Below are positions 32,797 through 43,221 of a stretch of DNA of 64,000 nucleotides, one piece after another. The notes beneath the pieces are model-generated. The model was not told the DNA's origin. It saw only the letters and a list, made by a program, of their open reading frames with translations, and searched no databases. The DNA is taken from NCBI GenBank assembly GCA_016098155.1, contig JAAAJB010000098.1:5644-69643 (forward strand), read 5' to 3'. This stretch comes from Actinomortierella ambigua (taxonomy: Eukaryota; Mortierellomycota; Mortierellomycetes; Mortierellales; Mortierellaceae). The position numbers were made by a program, and so were the translations under genes. Each line of letters opens with the position of its first letter. Position 1 is the first letter of the stretch.

Positions 32797-35700
32797 ACAA
32801 CAACACTTAATGATGCAACATGCACTGCTGCAACAACAGCAACAACAACAACAACAACAACAACAGCAACAACAGCAAGTGGCAGGTGGCCTCAACCCAT
32901 ATACCCAACTGCAGCAACAGCAGCAGCTTCTTCAGCGCCAACTCCAGCTCCAACAGCAGGGGGTGCCGAACTCGCAGCTTTTGCAGCAGCAACCTGGTCA
33001 GAGCCCTATGATGAACCCTATGCAACAGCAAATGCTTCAGCGACAGCAAAGTGTTCCGATGACACAGCAGGCACAAGTACCGCAAGCTGGCCTTCAGCAA
33101 CCTGGACAACAGCCACTTGGTTCCCTGCAACAGGCAGGTCAGACACCCCAACTTCCGAACGGCGTCGTTCCGGGTTCCATGACGCCAACCACAGCCAACG
33201 CACGAGTCAAAAAACAGCCTTCCCAACCTACATCAGCACAATCATCTCCATTGCCCGCGAATGCAGGTTTACCTGTGATCCATAACTTGCTTCCAAACCT
33301 CCACGTCGATTACTCGACCATGACATGCGAAGAATTTGAAGAGCACCTGCGGGAGTTTATGAAGGCTCGGAACACGCCTATGCCTACGAAGATCCCAAGT
33401 ATGGGCAGCAAAAAGATTAATTTGCTGTTGCTCTTCCGGATCTCCATGGCTATGGGAGGCATGGAGGCTGTCTCGAAACAAAAGGGGTGGAAGCAGATTG
33501 CGACCAAACTTGAGATCCCGGATACGTTGGCAACAGCAGCGCAAACGCTTCGAAAGCACTATTCGTTGTTGTTGCATCCATATGAGGAGTCGCTACACAT
33601 GGCCAAGAGCATTGGTCTCCCCCTACATCCGTCGTTGAGTGTTATGCCGACGCTGCCACCCCCAGGCATGGATACCATGGATGGTCAAATGAAGACCGGC
33701 TTTACACCGGAAGGTAAAGAATTTCTTCCACATTGATTTAAACGCAGCTACCTCGCTTCAGTTTCATCGTTCCATGTCACAATAGTGCTCGTCTCTAATG
33801 AGGTCTATCCCTCTCCCCCCCCCATTTTTTTTCATTAGGCACACCAATGTCTCCTTTTGCAAACAGTGTTCCTCGAGGTCTATCTCAGCCGCCCCAGTCA
33901 ATGCCACCAGGACAGTTCCCAATGGGTCAGCTTCCACAGCAAGCGTTGCAGCAGCAGCAACAACAGCCTGGATTCCAGCACGCACAACTGCAGCAGTTCC
34001 AGCAATTCCAGCAGCAGCAGCAACAGCAGCAACAGTCGCAATCGCAACAATCGCAGCAGCAATTGCAGCAAGGCGTTCCCGTCATGCGGAATGGAACACC
34101 GGGTGGGGCTGTCGCGGCCACTGGAGGCGCTGTGCCCAATGCTGCGTCCAGATTTACGCCTTACCCAACAACATCGCATTTGCTCAAGCAGGCGCGCGCC
34201 CAAGCAGCGGCTGCAAACCAGACCTCCCAGGCGGCGGCTGCTGCAGCTGGTGCCCAAAGCATGGCAATGTCGCAAGACGGTCAGCCCGGGGCCGCTGCAA
34301 TGACTGGTGTCGAGGGAGCCACTACCACGACCGGTGCAGATCACAGCGCACTCCACGCAGAGATTGCAGCGGTCGTCAGCGGTGGTCGCGCAGGTGCAGC
34401 TGATGTCGGCACTGCTGGTCTCGCCGAGAGCTCGCCTGCTTCCACGACACAAGAAGCCAAGTCGCCTGCCACGTCTGGCGCAGCCGCCTCTACAGGTGCA
34501 CCCGTAGCCTATGCCCCTCCCGCACCGCTGACGCCCGGCATGCTGCCTGGCTTTGCCCAGGCGACATTGGCGGTGCCTGTGCCCTCGATTCAACTTCCAG
34601 CATCCGTGCAGGCCGCTGCCGCTGCTGCCACAGCGCCGACAGGTCCTGCCGGCTCGGCCGCCGCCTCTGCAGCTGAAGCCAATGGCTCCACGCCGGCACC
34701 ATCGGGATCGACTGCTACCGAGTCTACCATGGACACCAAAGCAACATCATTGGCGCCTGAAGCAGCCACCTCGGCAGACTCTGCTGCTACAGCTGCGGAT
34801 GCGCGGCCCTCAACGCCTCCTCCCTTGACAGTGGCATACCATCCTCTGGCACGCGCGGTGGACACATATGGAGGGATTGACGTCAAGGTCTTTGAGAAAC
34901 TGAGCGTTCCTATTCTGATTCCCGGCAAGGAGCATCTCGGAGCCGTGGATGTGCATGCGGTGATTATGTCTCTCAAATCTGGCATGAAGATGGAGATTAC
35001 GAACGCCATCAATATGCTCTCGACGGTCACCAAGTTGGAGCATGAGAATCTAAACTTGAACCGATGCCCTGAACTGTTGGAGGTTCTCCTGGATCGAACC
35101 GAGGAGGCCTTTGCTGGGTGGAAGGAGAGTGATGGTCTCTCAGATGGAGAAGGAGACGATGCCTCTGGTGTCGATGCGGGAGCAGTGGTCCAATCGACAG
35201 TCTCTACGGGAAGAAAGTGTACTGGCCTATTGACGTCTTCATCGTCGTTATCAATGACAGTCGGACTAATCAACGGCCAGAGCAACAAGCGGTTCAACAC
35301 CTATGAGGAGCTTTTTGAGGCAAGTGTCGATGAGGCGTGTCACCTGATGAATCTGAAGCGGCCGGAAGAGAAGAGGCGGAAGACGAGCGCCAGCGATTCA
35401 TCTGTGGACAATAATAATATGGCTGAGACGATGGTTTCGCAGAGTGTGGATCAGAATAACAGCAGCATTGCGGGGTCACTGTCTGATACCGAGACAGCGA
35501 CCACGCCAGCGACAGCCACGACCACTACGACGACCTCGACCTCGAAGCCTGTGCCAGTGACAACGGCTGCAGCGACACAGCAAGATGCATGGACGATGCA
35601 TCGCGACCGATTCTTGGCACTATCAAACATTCTCCGCAATCTGTCCTTCTTGCAGGCCAACTATGAGGTCCTGGCACGCAACGGCCGGTTCTTGCAGGTC

Positions 35701-36894
35701 CTGAAGAGGACACTGACCGAGGCCGTGATCACCACACGATCGTCATCCTCTTCGAAGCCTGCGACGACGAAGGCGATGGTTGTCAATGGTGGCAGTAAAG
35801 GAGGCGAAGAAGGTAGCCACCGTCATGAAGAAGCGAATGGCACCACGGCCCACCGCTACCAAGACGGGTCGTCATCATCGTCGTCGAATCATCACCCGGC
35901 CGGCGCAGGCGCAAGAGTCGGGGCAAGAGACTGCGGCGAGACAAAGGGCGACTCTGCCGTATCCGATGTGGAGGAGGGAGAGATGGCTGTTGCAACGAAG
36001 GATGAAGACGAGGATGGAGATGACGATGAGGACGAAGACGAGGTGCAGACGCCGACGTATGACCTGCAAGACCTGCTGCCAGCATCGGGGGCGCTGGCGT
36101 TGCTTGAGCACCGCAAGAACGTGTTGACGATCTTGGCGAACCTGTCTGGGTACCTGATTCTCCCAGACTCGGACACGGCCATGTGGGTGATGACGATGCT
36201 GTTGGATTTCCTACATGTCGAGGACACGTACTATGCCAGCCTGTCGTTGGAGGTTGTGGCCAAGCTCGGTATCAGCCACGACAACCGACAGCTGCTTGCA
36301 AGTGTCGACCGCGAGATGCGGATGACGACCCTGCGGGAGAAGAAGGGTGGTGGCCGAGTGCCTCACGCTTCTCAAAATCATCACCACCACCATCACCACC
36401 ATCATCACTCTCTTCAACAACAACATTCCCATAACGGATTATTGCATTCAGACGAGCCACCTGTAGAGAAATGGGAAGGCGGCGGGCTGGTGCTTCCAAT
36501 GTTTGAGTCGTTGGCGAGCATGCTGACACAGGACCTGTCGATGGTAACCGAGTACACGCGGCAAAACATGATGCTGCCCAACTCTGCGCTGGCACACCTG
36601 GAGACGCTGGTGTTGGCGATCTTCAACTTGGCGGTGCTGTCGGAGCCAGGGTTCAAGCGGTTCATGCTTGTGTACCCGGGCTTTATGGGTGCCATGATCC
36701 GCATGGGCGTCTTGTTGTCGGACACGCGCACGCCCATGTACACGTCCATCGGCAAACGCACCCTCGAGGCCGTTCGGGTCCTGTCCAAGGAGAACGAAGG
36801 TTTGCTCGTCCAATACACGGAGATGATTGCTCAGGCAGTCATGCAGCCGTTCGTCGATCCCAAGGCATTGGGCGATCTCATGTGTGTCCTGTAG
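30826..36894 (+). CDS. SWI1: SWI1/ARID1-like subunit of SWI/SNF
   Basis: Three exons: 30826-30931, 31167-33713 and 33839-36894, phase 1 at both joins, 1902 aa. The first ~740 residues are Q/A/T/S-rich with several polyQ tracts. An ARID domain spans ~748-845: YSTMTCEEFEEHLREFMKAR, KKINLLLLFRISMAMGGMEA and KGWKQIATKLEIPDTLATAA with the terminal LRKHYSLLLHPYEE. After a second Q/A-rich linker comes the BAF250/Swi1 C-terminal region. It starts ~1218 (LARAVDTYGGIDVKVFEKLS, AVIMSLKSGMKMEITNAINM) and resumes ~1580-1900 (FLALSNILRNLSFLQANYEV, HRKNVLTILANLSGYLILPD, LAHLETLVLAIFNLAVLSEP). These are helical armadillo-like repeats that scaffold the remodeller. ARID proteins of this class bind AT-rich DNA weakly in the nucleus. 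An acidic stretch and a His run interrupt the C-terminal region. Confidence 0.92.
32241..32336 (+). repeat. CAA/CAG repeat encoding about 32 glutamines
   Basis: Mixed CAA and CAG codons in the SWI1-like gene encode the longest polyQ run. Further tracts lie at ~32753-32805 and ~32830-32878. Codon mixing makes the tract less prone to slippage than a pure repeat. The minus strand is open as poly-Leu/poly-Cys, a by-product. Confidence 0.9.
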
Positions 36895-36961
36895 AAATTA
36901 TCCTTTTTTCCTTCCTTCTTTTTTTTTTTTTTTTTTTATCTTGCTTGTCTTTTTTGTTTCT

Positions 36962-36967
36962 AATAAA
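36962..36967 (+). terminator. Poly(A) signal of the SWI1-like gene
   Basis: AATAAA 67 bp after the stop, behind a long T run. The convergent Rxt2-like gene stops 77 bp further on. Confidence 0.55.
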
Positions 36968-37044
36968 TATGTTTCTGTGTTTTCAAAGTGTTTGTATGGT
37001 TTGTGAAGGTTGAAAAGCTAGTTTATTGTTTCTTTCCTAAAAAA

Positions 37045-39059
37045 TTACCGGCCATGGTAGCCATAATGATGATCTCGACCAGAGACTCCAGCACCCCCGG
37101 CACCTCCGCTACTACCAATGTCGCCGCCATGTCCTGCATGGGAGCCACCAGAGCCATTGGCATGACTTGACAAAGCACCTCCACTCCGCTCTGCTTTGCT
37201 GCTGCTGCTGGCGCCCATAGCGCCGCCTGACGACGAGTGATGATGTTGCTGTTGCTTCGCCCGCTGCTTGCGTTCTTTGTCACGGCGCTCACGGATCTTC
37301 TTGAGTAGATCGTGCTTCTGGCGCAACACGTGGTTGACCGAATCACGGCTTCGGCTCAGCAGTTCGATATACTGGTTACTACAGTGGAGTGTTTCCTGAA
37401 GAATGGTGAATAGGCAGGGAGGAAAAAAAAAAAAGGTAGAGACAAAAAAAAAAAAAAAGGAGGCATGAGTTGTCAGGAATCAATTTCCTCTTCAGCGCTT
37501 GCTATTATTCTTGACCTTTGTTCATGTTCATGATCATGTTCATGTTCAATTTTTTTTGGGATACTTTGTTCTTCCCAATCCCTTACCATCACCAAAGCCA
37601 GGGTCTCCTGGACAGCCTCCCGATCCTCCCCTTTACGCTTCCACTCCTTGTTATTATGGACGAGGTCCGGTTGTTCAGGCTGGCCCATCGGCGCCGACGA
37701 GCAGCCCTCGCCAAAGCCGTAGCCGAGATCGGCACAGTGCGGGTCGTCCCCTTGCAAGACCATCGCCAGACGGGCCATCGCCTTGTTGACCGTCTTTTCA
37801 CGCTCAATCATCGCCATCCCATGCACCGCCATGATCTGCAGCTCCGGCGACTCAAAGATCCGACGCAGCGGCGCCCGTGTCAGGATATCCGTCGACTGCT
37901 CCAGCGGCGCCAGCAGCTGCTGCAGCTTGATCTCGGCGTAAGGATCATCGTCATCGTCGTCTTCCTCACTATCGTGGTCCTTGAGGTCGCTTTGAGCAGC
38001 CGCAGTGTTGGAGGTAGCAGCAGTTGTTGTTGCTGTTGTTGATGATGATGATGTTGCTGTTGCTGGATCGAGTACCATCTCGTTATTATTGCCAGTGTGA
38101 TGAAGATGGTGATGTTGTTGGTGCTGGTGCTGGTGGTTCAATGGTCCGTCGAAATACCCGCCCAGTCCACCGGCATGCAGGAGTGTGTCAGCGCGCGAAG
38201 GGCGTGATGTGGTCGAGCCCGAGTGATGATGGGCTTGATATGGGTGTCGCTGGCTTGCCAGGACAATGGCCTCGCGTTTGCGCGATGACAACGATGCGAG
38301 CAGCTTGGCTGGGATAGGCTTTTTGTTGTGGTGACGCCCTGTCACGCCCGTGCCAACAATGGGTGGGAATGATACTGCTGTTGCTGATGTGGACATTGAT
38401 CCATCCAGCTGTTGTTGTTGTTGTTGTTGCTGTTGTTGCTGTTGTTGTTGAAGGACATGGTGTTGCTCCGCCAACAACATCTGGCCTGGATCGCGGACTA
38501 AAAGGCGTGTGCCACCGGTCACACCGCTCGGTCTCTTCTTGAGCTTGTGGCCTCGGTTGTGGGGGATAGGCCCACATTCTCCCTCGTCCTCGTCGGACGA
38601 GGATGAGGACGACGACGGCGATGCGCCTCCCTCGACATGGGGTCTCTTGTTTGCGACTATTGTGTAGTGGAGAGGGGGAGTAAGAAGGAAAGAAACGGAA
38701 AAGGTTAGTGGAGTGTGTAAGAGGAGAGGAAGGGGAGGGGGGTGCGGCACACAGCAAAACAATTGCTCAGAGTTGCTATTGTTCAAGCAACGGCTAGAAA
38801 ACGCACAGGATGCTCCTGGCACTGCAGGGTCGTATCCGAAAGGCCTATTAAGACGAAGAAACAAGAGGTCGTTAGGAATCATGCTCTTTAGTTGTCATGA
38901 AGGTGAGCGCGTGGAATTTGCACATGGAGTAAGTGCCAATGCTCCAACATGGCAAGGGGTGAAGGAGGGGACGAAGGCCTACCTCCTCGTATGCTTGAAA
39001 GCCATCAGCTGTTCGGCGTCCATCATGGATGGATGCTGGTAATCGTGCTCATGCATCAT
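37045..39059 (-). CDS. Putative Rxt2-like subunit of the Rpd3L deacetylase complex
   Basis: Four exons: 39059-38983, 38844-38807, 38656-37587 and 37395-37045 (phases 2, 1, 0), 511 aa. The spliced N-terminus reads MMDAEQLMAFKHTRRPFGYD then PAVPGASFANKRPHVEGG across two very short exons (77 and 38 nt). Next come an acidic SSSSSSSDEDEGE patch and the basic NRGHKLKKR motif, which I associate with the Rxt2 N-terminal domain. Q- and H-rich linkers follow, then conserved-looking helices: APLRRIFESPELQIMAVHGM and KTVNKAMARLAMVLQGDDP. Finally come ETLHCSNQYIELLSRSRDSV, a long basic coiled coil (QKHDLLKKIRERRDKERKQR) and a Gly/Ser/His-rich tail. If correct it would act with Rpd3/Sin3 in transcriptional repression. 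The gene model is good; the family call is tentative. Confidence 0.5.
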
Positions 39060-39114
39060 TGCTGGAAAGATTTGTTGTTGTCGCGAGAGAATGTGATGTC
39101 GACGAGTTTGCGAG

Positions 39115-39250
39115 GTTGAGGAAGAGAGGAGAGGAGAGGAGAGAGAGAAGAGAGGAGAAGAGGAGAGGAGGAAGAGGAGAGGAGGAAGAGGAAAGGAGGA
39201 AGAGAAGAGGAGGAAGAGGAGAGCAGGAAGAGGAGAAGAGGAAGGGTGGA
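39115..39250 (+). repeat. Polypurine tract in the Rxt2-like promoter
   Basis: About 135 bp are almost only A and G on the plus strand (units such as gaggaagaggagag), 55 bp upstream of the leftward gene's ATG. On the transcribed side this is the pyrimidine-rich leader common at other promoters here, but unusually long and pure. Confidence 0.85.
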
Positions 39251-39504
39251 CAGGGCCGAGTACCAAGCTGGTAAGTGGTTGGAAGGAAGGAATGAGTGAG
39301 TGAAAGAAGGAAAGGGGCGGTCAAGAACAAAGCAAGTGAAGAGTGCTGGAAAAAAAAGGGAGGTGGAGGGGGGGGGAGGCAGTCTTGATTGGGCACTGAT
39401 GTGTGGCTTGACCCCCTCCCCCCACCAGGGTCATCTTTGTTGGAATTTGAATCAACTTTCTTATCAACCTTTTTTTAATTCTCCCCTTTCTCTCTCACTC
39501 TCAT

Positions 39505-40787
39505 CTACTCTTCCTTGGTGCTGGCGAGGTTGACGCTGACCTTGCCCGTGTACTTGCCCTCGATAAAGTCAATGTAGCTATCCGACACTTGCTCCAGCGT
39601 GCCCTGCTCCAACACGTTCTCGCGGTACTTGATCTGCCCCTCCGCCACAAGCGGCACCACCTCCTCAAAGAACCGCGGCAGCAGCTCAAAATGCTCCCAC
39701 ACCGCGTGCCCGACTACCGTCAGCTCCTTGAACAGGATCTGCACGTACTGCCGGATCCCGTACAACGGATCCTCCAGCAGCTTGTTCGACAGGAACCCGA
39801 CCGCAATCACTCGCCCGCGAGGGTTGAGCAGCTCCAGCGCCACATCCACCGTCTCGTCGCCGACAAGATCGTAAAAGATGTCCAGACCTCCACCGGGCGC
39901 TCCAATCTTGGCGAGCCCCTCTTGCAGGATCGCCTTCTTGTTGTCCTGGTGCTCCTTGTAGTTGAACGCAAAGTCAAACCCCAGCTCCTGTGTCAAATAG
40001 TCAATCTTGGCTTGCGACCCAGCACTGCCTATCACCTTGAGGCCCTTGCGCTTGAGAAGCTGGCCGACGAGCTGGCCAAGTGTTCTAATTTAACAACTCC
40101 CCACTTTGGATGAGTAAATTTTGTGGCAAAAAAAAAATTCTCCCTCTCCCCCCTCCCCTCCCTACTCTTTTCACTCACCCAGCAGCAGATGGGATGTAGA
40201 TGACCTGACCAGGCTTCAAGTCACCTCCAGAGACCTCGAGCGAGCCCCATCCAGTAAAGCCCGACATGCCGAGGATACCGTTGTAAGTAGCCAAGGGAAT
40301 GCGGTCCTTGTACTTGTCGTAAAACTTGTGTTGGTCCACGGGGAAAGCCTGGCGGATAAAGAACGGCTCAAAAAGATGAGTGTACTCCTCCCAGTAGCTG
40401 GGCGCAAAGATCAGGCTGCCCTTGGGCAGCTTTGGGTTCTTCGAGTCGAGCACCCGCGACAGCGCGTAGCCGCGGACACGCGACTCGGTCTCACCCTCGG
40501 GAAAGTTGTAGATAATGTCTTTTGAGAGAGAGATAGCGAGAGAGAGAGAGAGAGGTCAGATCGTGTACTCATAGTCAAGGAAGGACTCCAAAGGCAATTG
40601 CAACGAAAATATTACAAGTATCATGTCCAAACGAAAGGTTCTTGAGAAAGACTTCGTTGTCCTGTAGCTCAGGGACAGGCTCGGTCACGGTGATGGTGCG
40701 AAAGTGTGACTTTGACGGTCGAACGCCTTCGCCTTGGATCGCCCTGTTGACGAGAACACGCTTGAAAGTGAGTTGGGTTTGGGACAT
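39505..40787 (-). CDS. NADP-dependent MDR oxidoreductase (PTGR1/LTB4DH-like)
   Basis: Three exons: 40787-40616, 40518-40179 and 40084-39505 (phases 1 and 2), 363 aa. The N-terminal domain begins MSQTQLTFKRVLVNRAIQGE, with VTEPVPELQDNEVFLKNLSF and the catalytic-domain block YNGILGMSGFTGWGSLEVSG. The Rossmann half has VIYIPSAAGTLGQLVGQLLK as the NADP-binding A-x-x-G-x-x-G equivalent. It continues LKVIGSAGSQAKIDYLTQEL, GGGLDIFYDLVGDETVDVAL and NPRGRVIAVGFLS. No zinc ligands are present, as in the zinc-independent leukotriene-B4-dehydrogenase/alkenal-reductase branch. It probably reduces the C=C bond of alpha,beta-unsaturated aldehydes or ketones in the cytosol; the substrate is not readable. Intron 1 (97 nt) has an AG-rich 3' end. 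Confidence 0.88.
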
Positions 40788-41322
40788 TGTTGTATGGATG
40801 TTGCTGGATAGCGCACTTGACTGTTGAGTTTTGGTCGTGGTGTTGATATGAAGGAGCTGGAGGGGGGGGGGCAAGACCAATGGTTTTTAACGGAGAAAAG
40901 AAAAAAGTGGATGACTAATGATAGGACGTCAAAAGGAAGAAGAAGAGTACGAACCGCTATGGCTACTACATGGCTCTTGATAGAATCATGCAACGCGTTG
41001 AGCATTTGTGTTGCGGTCGAACACAAGGTAGTTTGTTCAGCCCGCTCATTATTCAGCCGCCAAGAAAAATAAACATTCGAATTTGCAGAAGCGCAAAGAT
41101 GAGCTCATACTCAATGCCACTCTCGTACGTGATGGCGCTGTCCAAACAAGGTGTTGCGCGAGAGTGAGGGCGGGGGGGGGGGAACCATTGCGTCAAAGTA
41201 TCTGTAAACAATGTTTTGAGAAGACAAGCATCGCAACGCCGTCCATCTCGGAAAACAAAAACCGCGAGTAAGGCTACGTCCTACTCAATCTCTTGTGTGG
41301 TATGGTGTAGTGTAAAAGTAAT
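40788..41322. other. MDR promoter / 3' flank of secreted-protein gene
   Basis: 535 bp between two leftward genes, with a C/G run (40860-40870) and a G run (41171-41180). No ORF or RNA gene is supported. Confidence 0.45.
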
Positions 41323-41487
41323 TCAGTGCGATTTCAAAGGATACTCGCAGAATTTGTCTTTATTGCATTCTAGGTTTCCTTCACATTCTCCACTGTTCGT
41401 GCAAACACCACCAGCAGTCTGGCCCGCCCAGGCCAGGGTCGCGCTGACGACATAAAACAAGGTGAAGAGTGCCAACTGGTACTTCAT
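41323..41487 (-). CDS. Small secreted cysteine-rich protein (54 aa)
   Basis: A 54-codon intronless frame from ATG 41487 to TGA 41323. Residues 1-20 (MKYQLALFTLFYVVSATLAW) are a textbook signal peptide: a positive n-region, a hydrophobic core and an A-W-A/G-type cleavage site. The ~33-residue mature part has four cysteines with perfectly even spacing, C-x5-C-x5-C-x5-C (VCTNSGECEGNLECNKDKFC), no lysine-rich linker and no further domain. Two disulfides are expected, giving a knottin- or Dickkopf-like mini-fold. An upstream minus-strand TATA-like TTTAAA (about 41732-41740) fits a 5' UTR of ~230 nt. A role at the cell surface, as an effector or as an antimicrobial peptide is possible; nothing in the sequence decides. 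No mobile-element hallmarks touch the gene. Confidence 0.6.
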   Translation of the reverse strand: MKYQLALFTLFYVVSATLAWAGQTAGGVCTNSGECEGNLECNKDKFCEYPLKSH

Positions 41488-42772
41488 GGTGTGTCGAGTA
41501 TGGATCAGAGTGCGTGCGTTAGCTTGATCCGATGAGCCGCCTGGACAAGTTAAGTAGGGTAATAAGGCAAGGATGAGTTGAGCTTTCTTCCCAGAGTGTT
41601 GAAGACAAAGGCCGTTAGTTCACGATGAAAGATGCTGGCAAGGTGGACAGACCTGGAGGTATGTGTGAGCGCCGGATAATGATGTGATGAGGAACAATGG
41701 AACAAGTCAAGTAATGAGAAAGGTGAGGAGGTTTAAATATGTGTGTTTGAGTTGAGTCTGAAAATCGAAGGAGTCACTCGTGGTTTGGTTCTTTAGGGAC
41801 CATAGTGAGGTATCTACATGCGTGTGCATTCACAAGGCCCCACGCCGCCTGCTTTTATTTTTTGTTCAGCCAGTCAAGAACGGGTATGCCTCCTGCCTGT
41901 ACCATGTTGTGCCAGTGACATTGATGCCAATATCGAACCACAGGAGTCGAGGAGGAGGAGGAGGAGGGAAGAAAAATCAAAGGGGGACAATTTCACAAGA
42001 ATGAAGACTGCATGTCGAAATCGAGGAGGCTTTCAGTTCCTCCAGGATTCTATTCCATCCTGAGGGTATCAACGTTTAGAACGAACAGAAAAATAAAAAC
42101 GTGCCTTTTTGTACCCCATTAGAGCCAGTTCAACGAGAGGAGCATTGTTTGTGAGGACTACGGCTCCTTGCCTCCTAAGTTTGTTCACTTTAAACAATTC
42201 TCTTCATGTCCACATGATCTGACCGTGAAATTGTGCCGCGCCCAGGCACCTCGCGACTGGAGGTATTCGCCCAGGCGCACACATACAGGGCCTTTTTGGA
42301 GACTTGCTCGAGTTGGTCTCCGAGGCGAGTAGCACATCCATGAGTGGATCAAGAAGAGGAGCACGAGGTTAAGTGCCAACTTTTTTTTTTTTGTGCCTGT
42401 ACCGCCGGTTTCGTTACAACTCCAACGGCCATGGTAGAATGAGCATTGTCCAGGCAATAGTGGATCAGTGTCATGTACAGCCAGGTGTAGGTGGCAGTGT
42501 CAGGCCCGATAGGGGGTGGGTTACAACAGAGAGGAAAGAGCCTTGTGTCAGCACAGCATTTGGGGTATATCACTTGCCAACCTGCATTTGACACACTTTC
42601 TGGCTTCACATCGTCAATTACAAAATGGTACTCTCCATCCATATGTAGCAGACATTGGTGCCTGAAAAAAAGAGTGTGTTAATTGCGTCAACACACCTAC
42701 GAACGGCGAAGGCAACCATGCGCAACCCGAGCATTGGCCAACCTACTCTTCGTCACTAAACACCAAGCCCCG
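41488..42772. other. Intergenic region with one exon-like fragment
   Basis: Includes the promoter of the secreted-protein gene. On the minus strand a TTTTTTTCAG acceptor at about 42664 is followed by a protein-like stretch (HQCLLHMDGEYHFVIDDVKP then ESVSNAG) ending near 42580 before a GTTGG. It looks like one exon of a lost or unrecognised gene, but I found no partner exons. Confidence 0.35.
41732..41740 (-). promoter_or_regulatory. TATA-like box of the secreted-protein gene
   Basis: ATATTTAAA on the minus strand, ~245 bp upstream of the ATG at 41487, in otherwise GC-balanced sequence. No other TATA-like element is nearby. Confidence 0.35.
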
Positions 42773-42990
42773 CCAACCCTCACATACCTCGAGCTCCGGC
42801 TCCTCATCATCACCAGCCCACATGCATACACCACGCCCCGTCCTCTTACCATCTCCAGCCCTCATACATACACCGGGTTCTAGCCACTCGTCATCCCCAG
42901 CTCCCGCACATACACTGGGCTCCGGCACCACCTCCATCTCCATCTCCAGCCCCAATGCCCATGCCGAGCCAAGGCCCGGATATCATCCCC
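42773..42990. repeat. Degenerate ~42-bp minisatellite, five copies
   Basis: Units start at about 42773, 42813, 42855, 42897 and 42946, each opening with a variant of CCAGCCCTCATACATACACC and containing a GGGCTCCGGC-like middle and a CTCATCATC-like end. Spacing is 40, 42, 42 and 49 bp. Because 42 is a multiple of three, the minus strand stays open as a 14-residue repeat (AGDDE, LEPGVC and similar). I treat that frame as a by-product of the repeat. Confidence 0.7.
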
Positions 42991-43018
42991 ATCGTCATAG
43001 GTTTTATTTACATATTTT

Positions 43019-43221
43019 TAGTGGTTTATCAGTATAAAAGAAGAGGCGTGGCCACTTGATCCACCTCAAGTTTGGGAAGAAGAGAATGCCATCCTTTCCC
43101 CTGACACTAAAGACCTGCACTTGTCTCTACAAGTGCGAGTCCCGGGGGTGAAGTTCTGTTCTTCCCCATCTTATGGCTAGACCAATGGTCACACTCTTCC
43201 TTTACACTGATAAACCAACTA
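43019..43221. mobile_element. Foldback MITE with TA ends (Tc1/mariner-like)
   Basis: A 203-bp non-coding element. The left end reads TAGTGGTTTATCAGTATAAA, and the right end, read on the minus strand, reads TAGTTGGTTTATCAGTGTAA. The arms stay alignable for about 75 bp (GAAGAGGCGTGGCCA against GAAGAGTGTGACCAT, then GGGAAGAAGAGAA against GGGAAGAACAGAA). They meet at a perfect 8-bp hairpin with a CTCT loop at 43117-43136. So the whole element folds back on itself. A TA dinucleotide lies at both outer edges, compatible with a TA target-site duplication. It encodes no protein, so it would depend on a transposase elsewhere. The TA duplication and superfamily are inferences; the inverted repeat is directly visible. 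Confidence 0.75.

Noticed and set aside
32614..32895. Minus-strand ORF with poly-Cys runs
   Set aside because: It is the reverse reading of the SWI1 CAA/CAG repeats.
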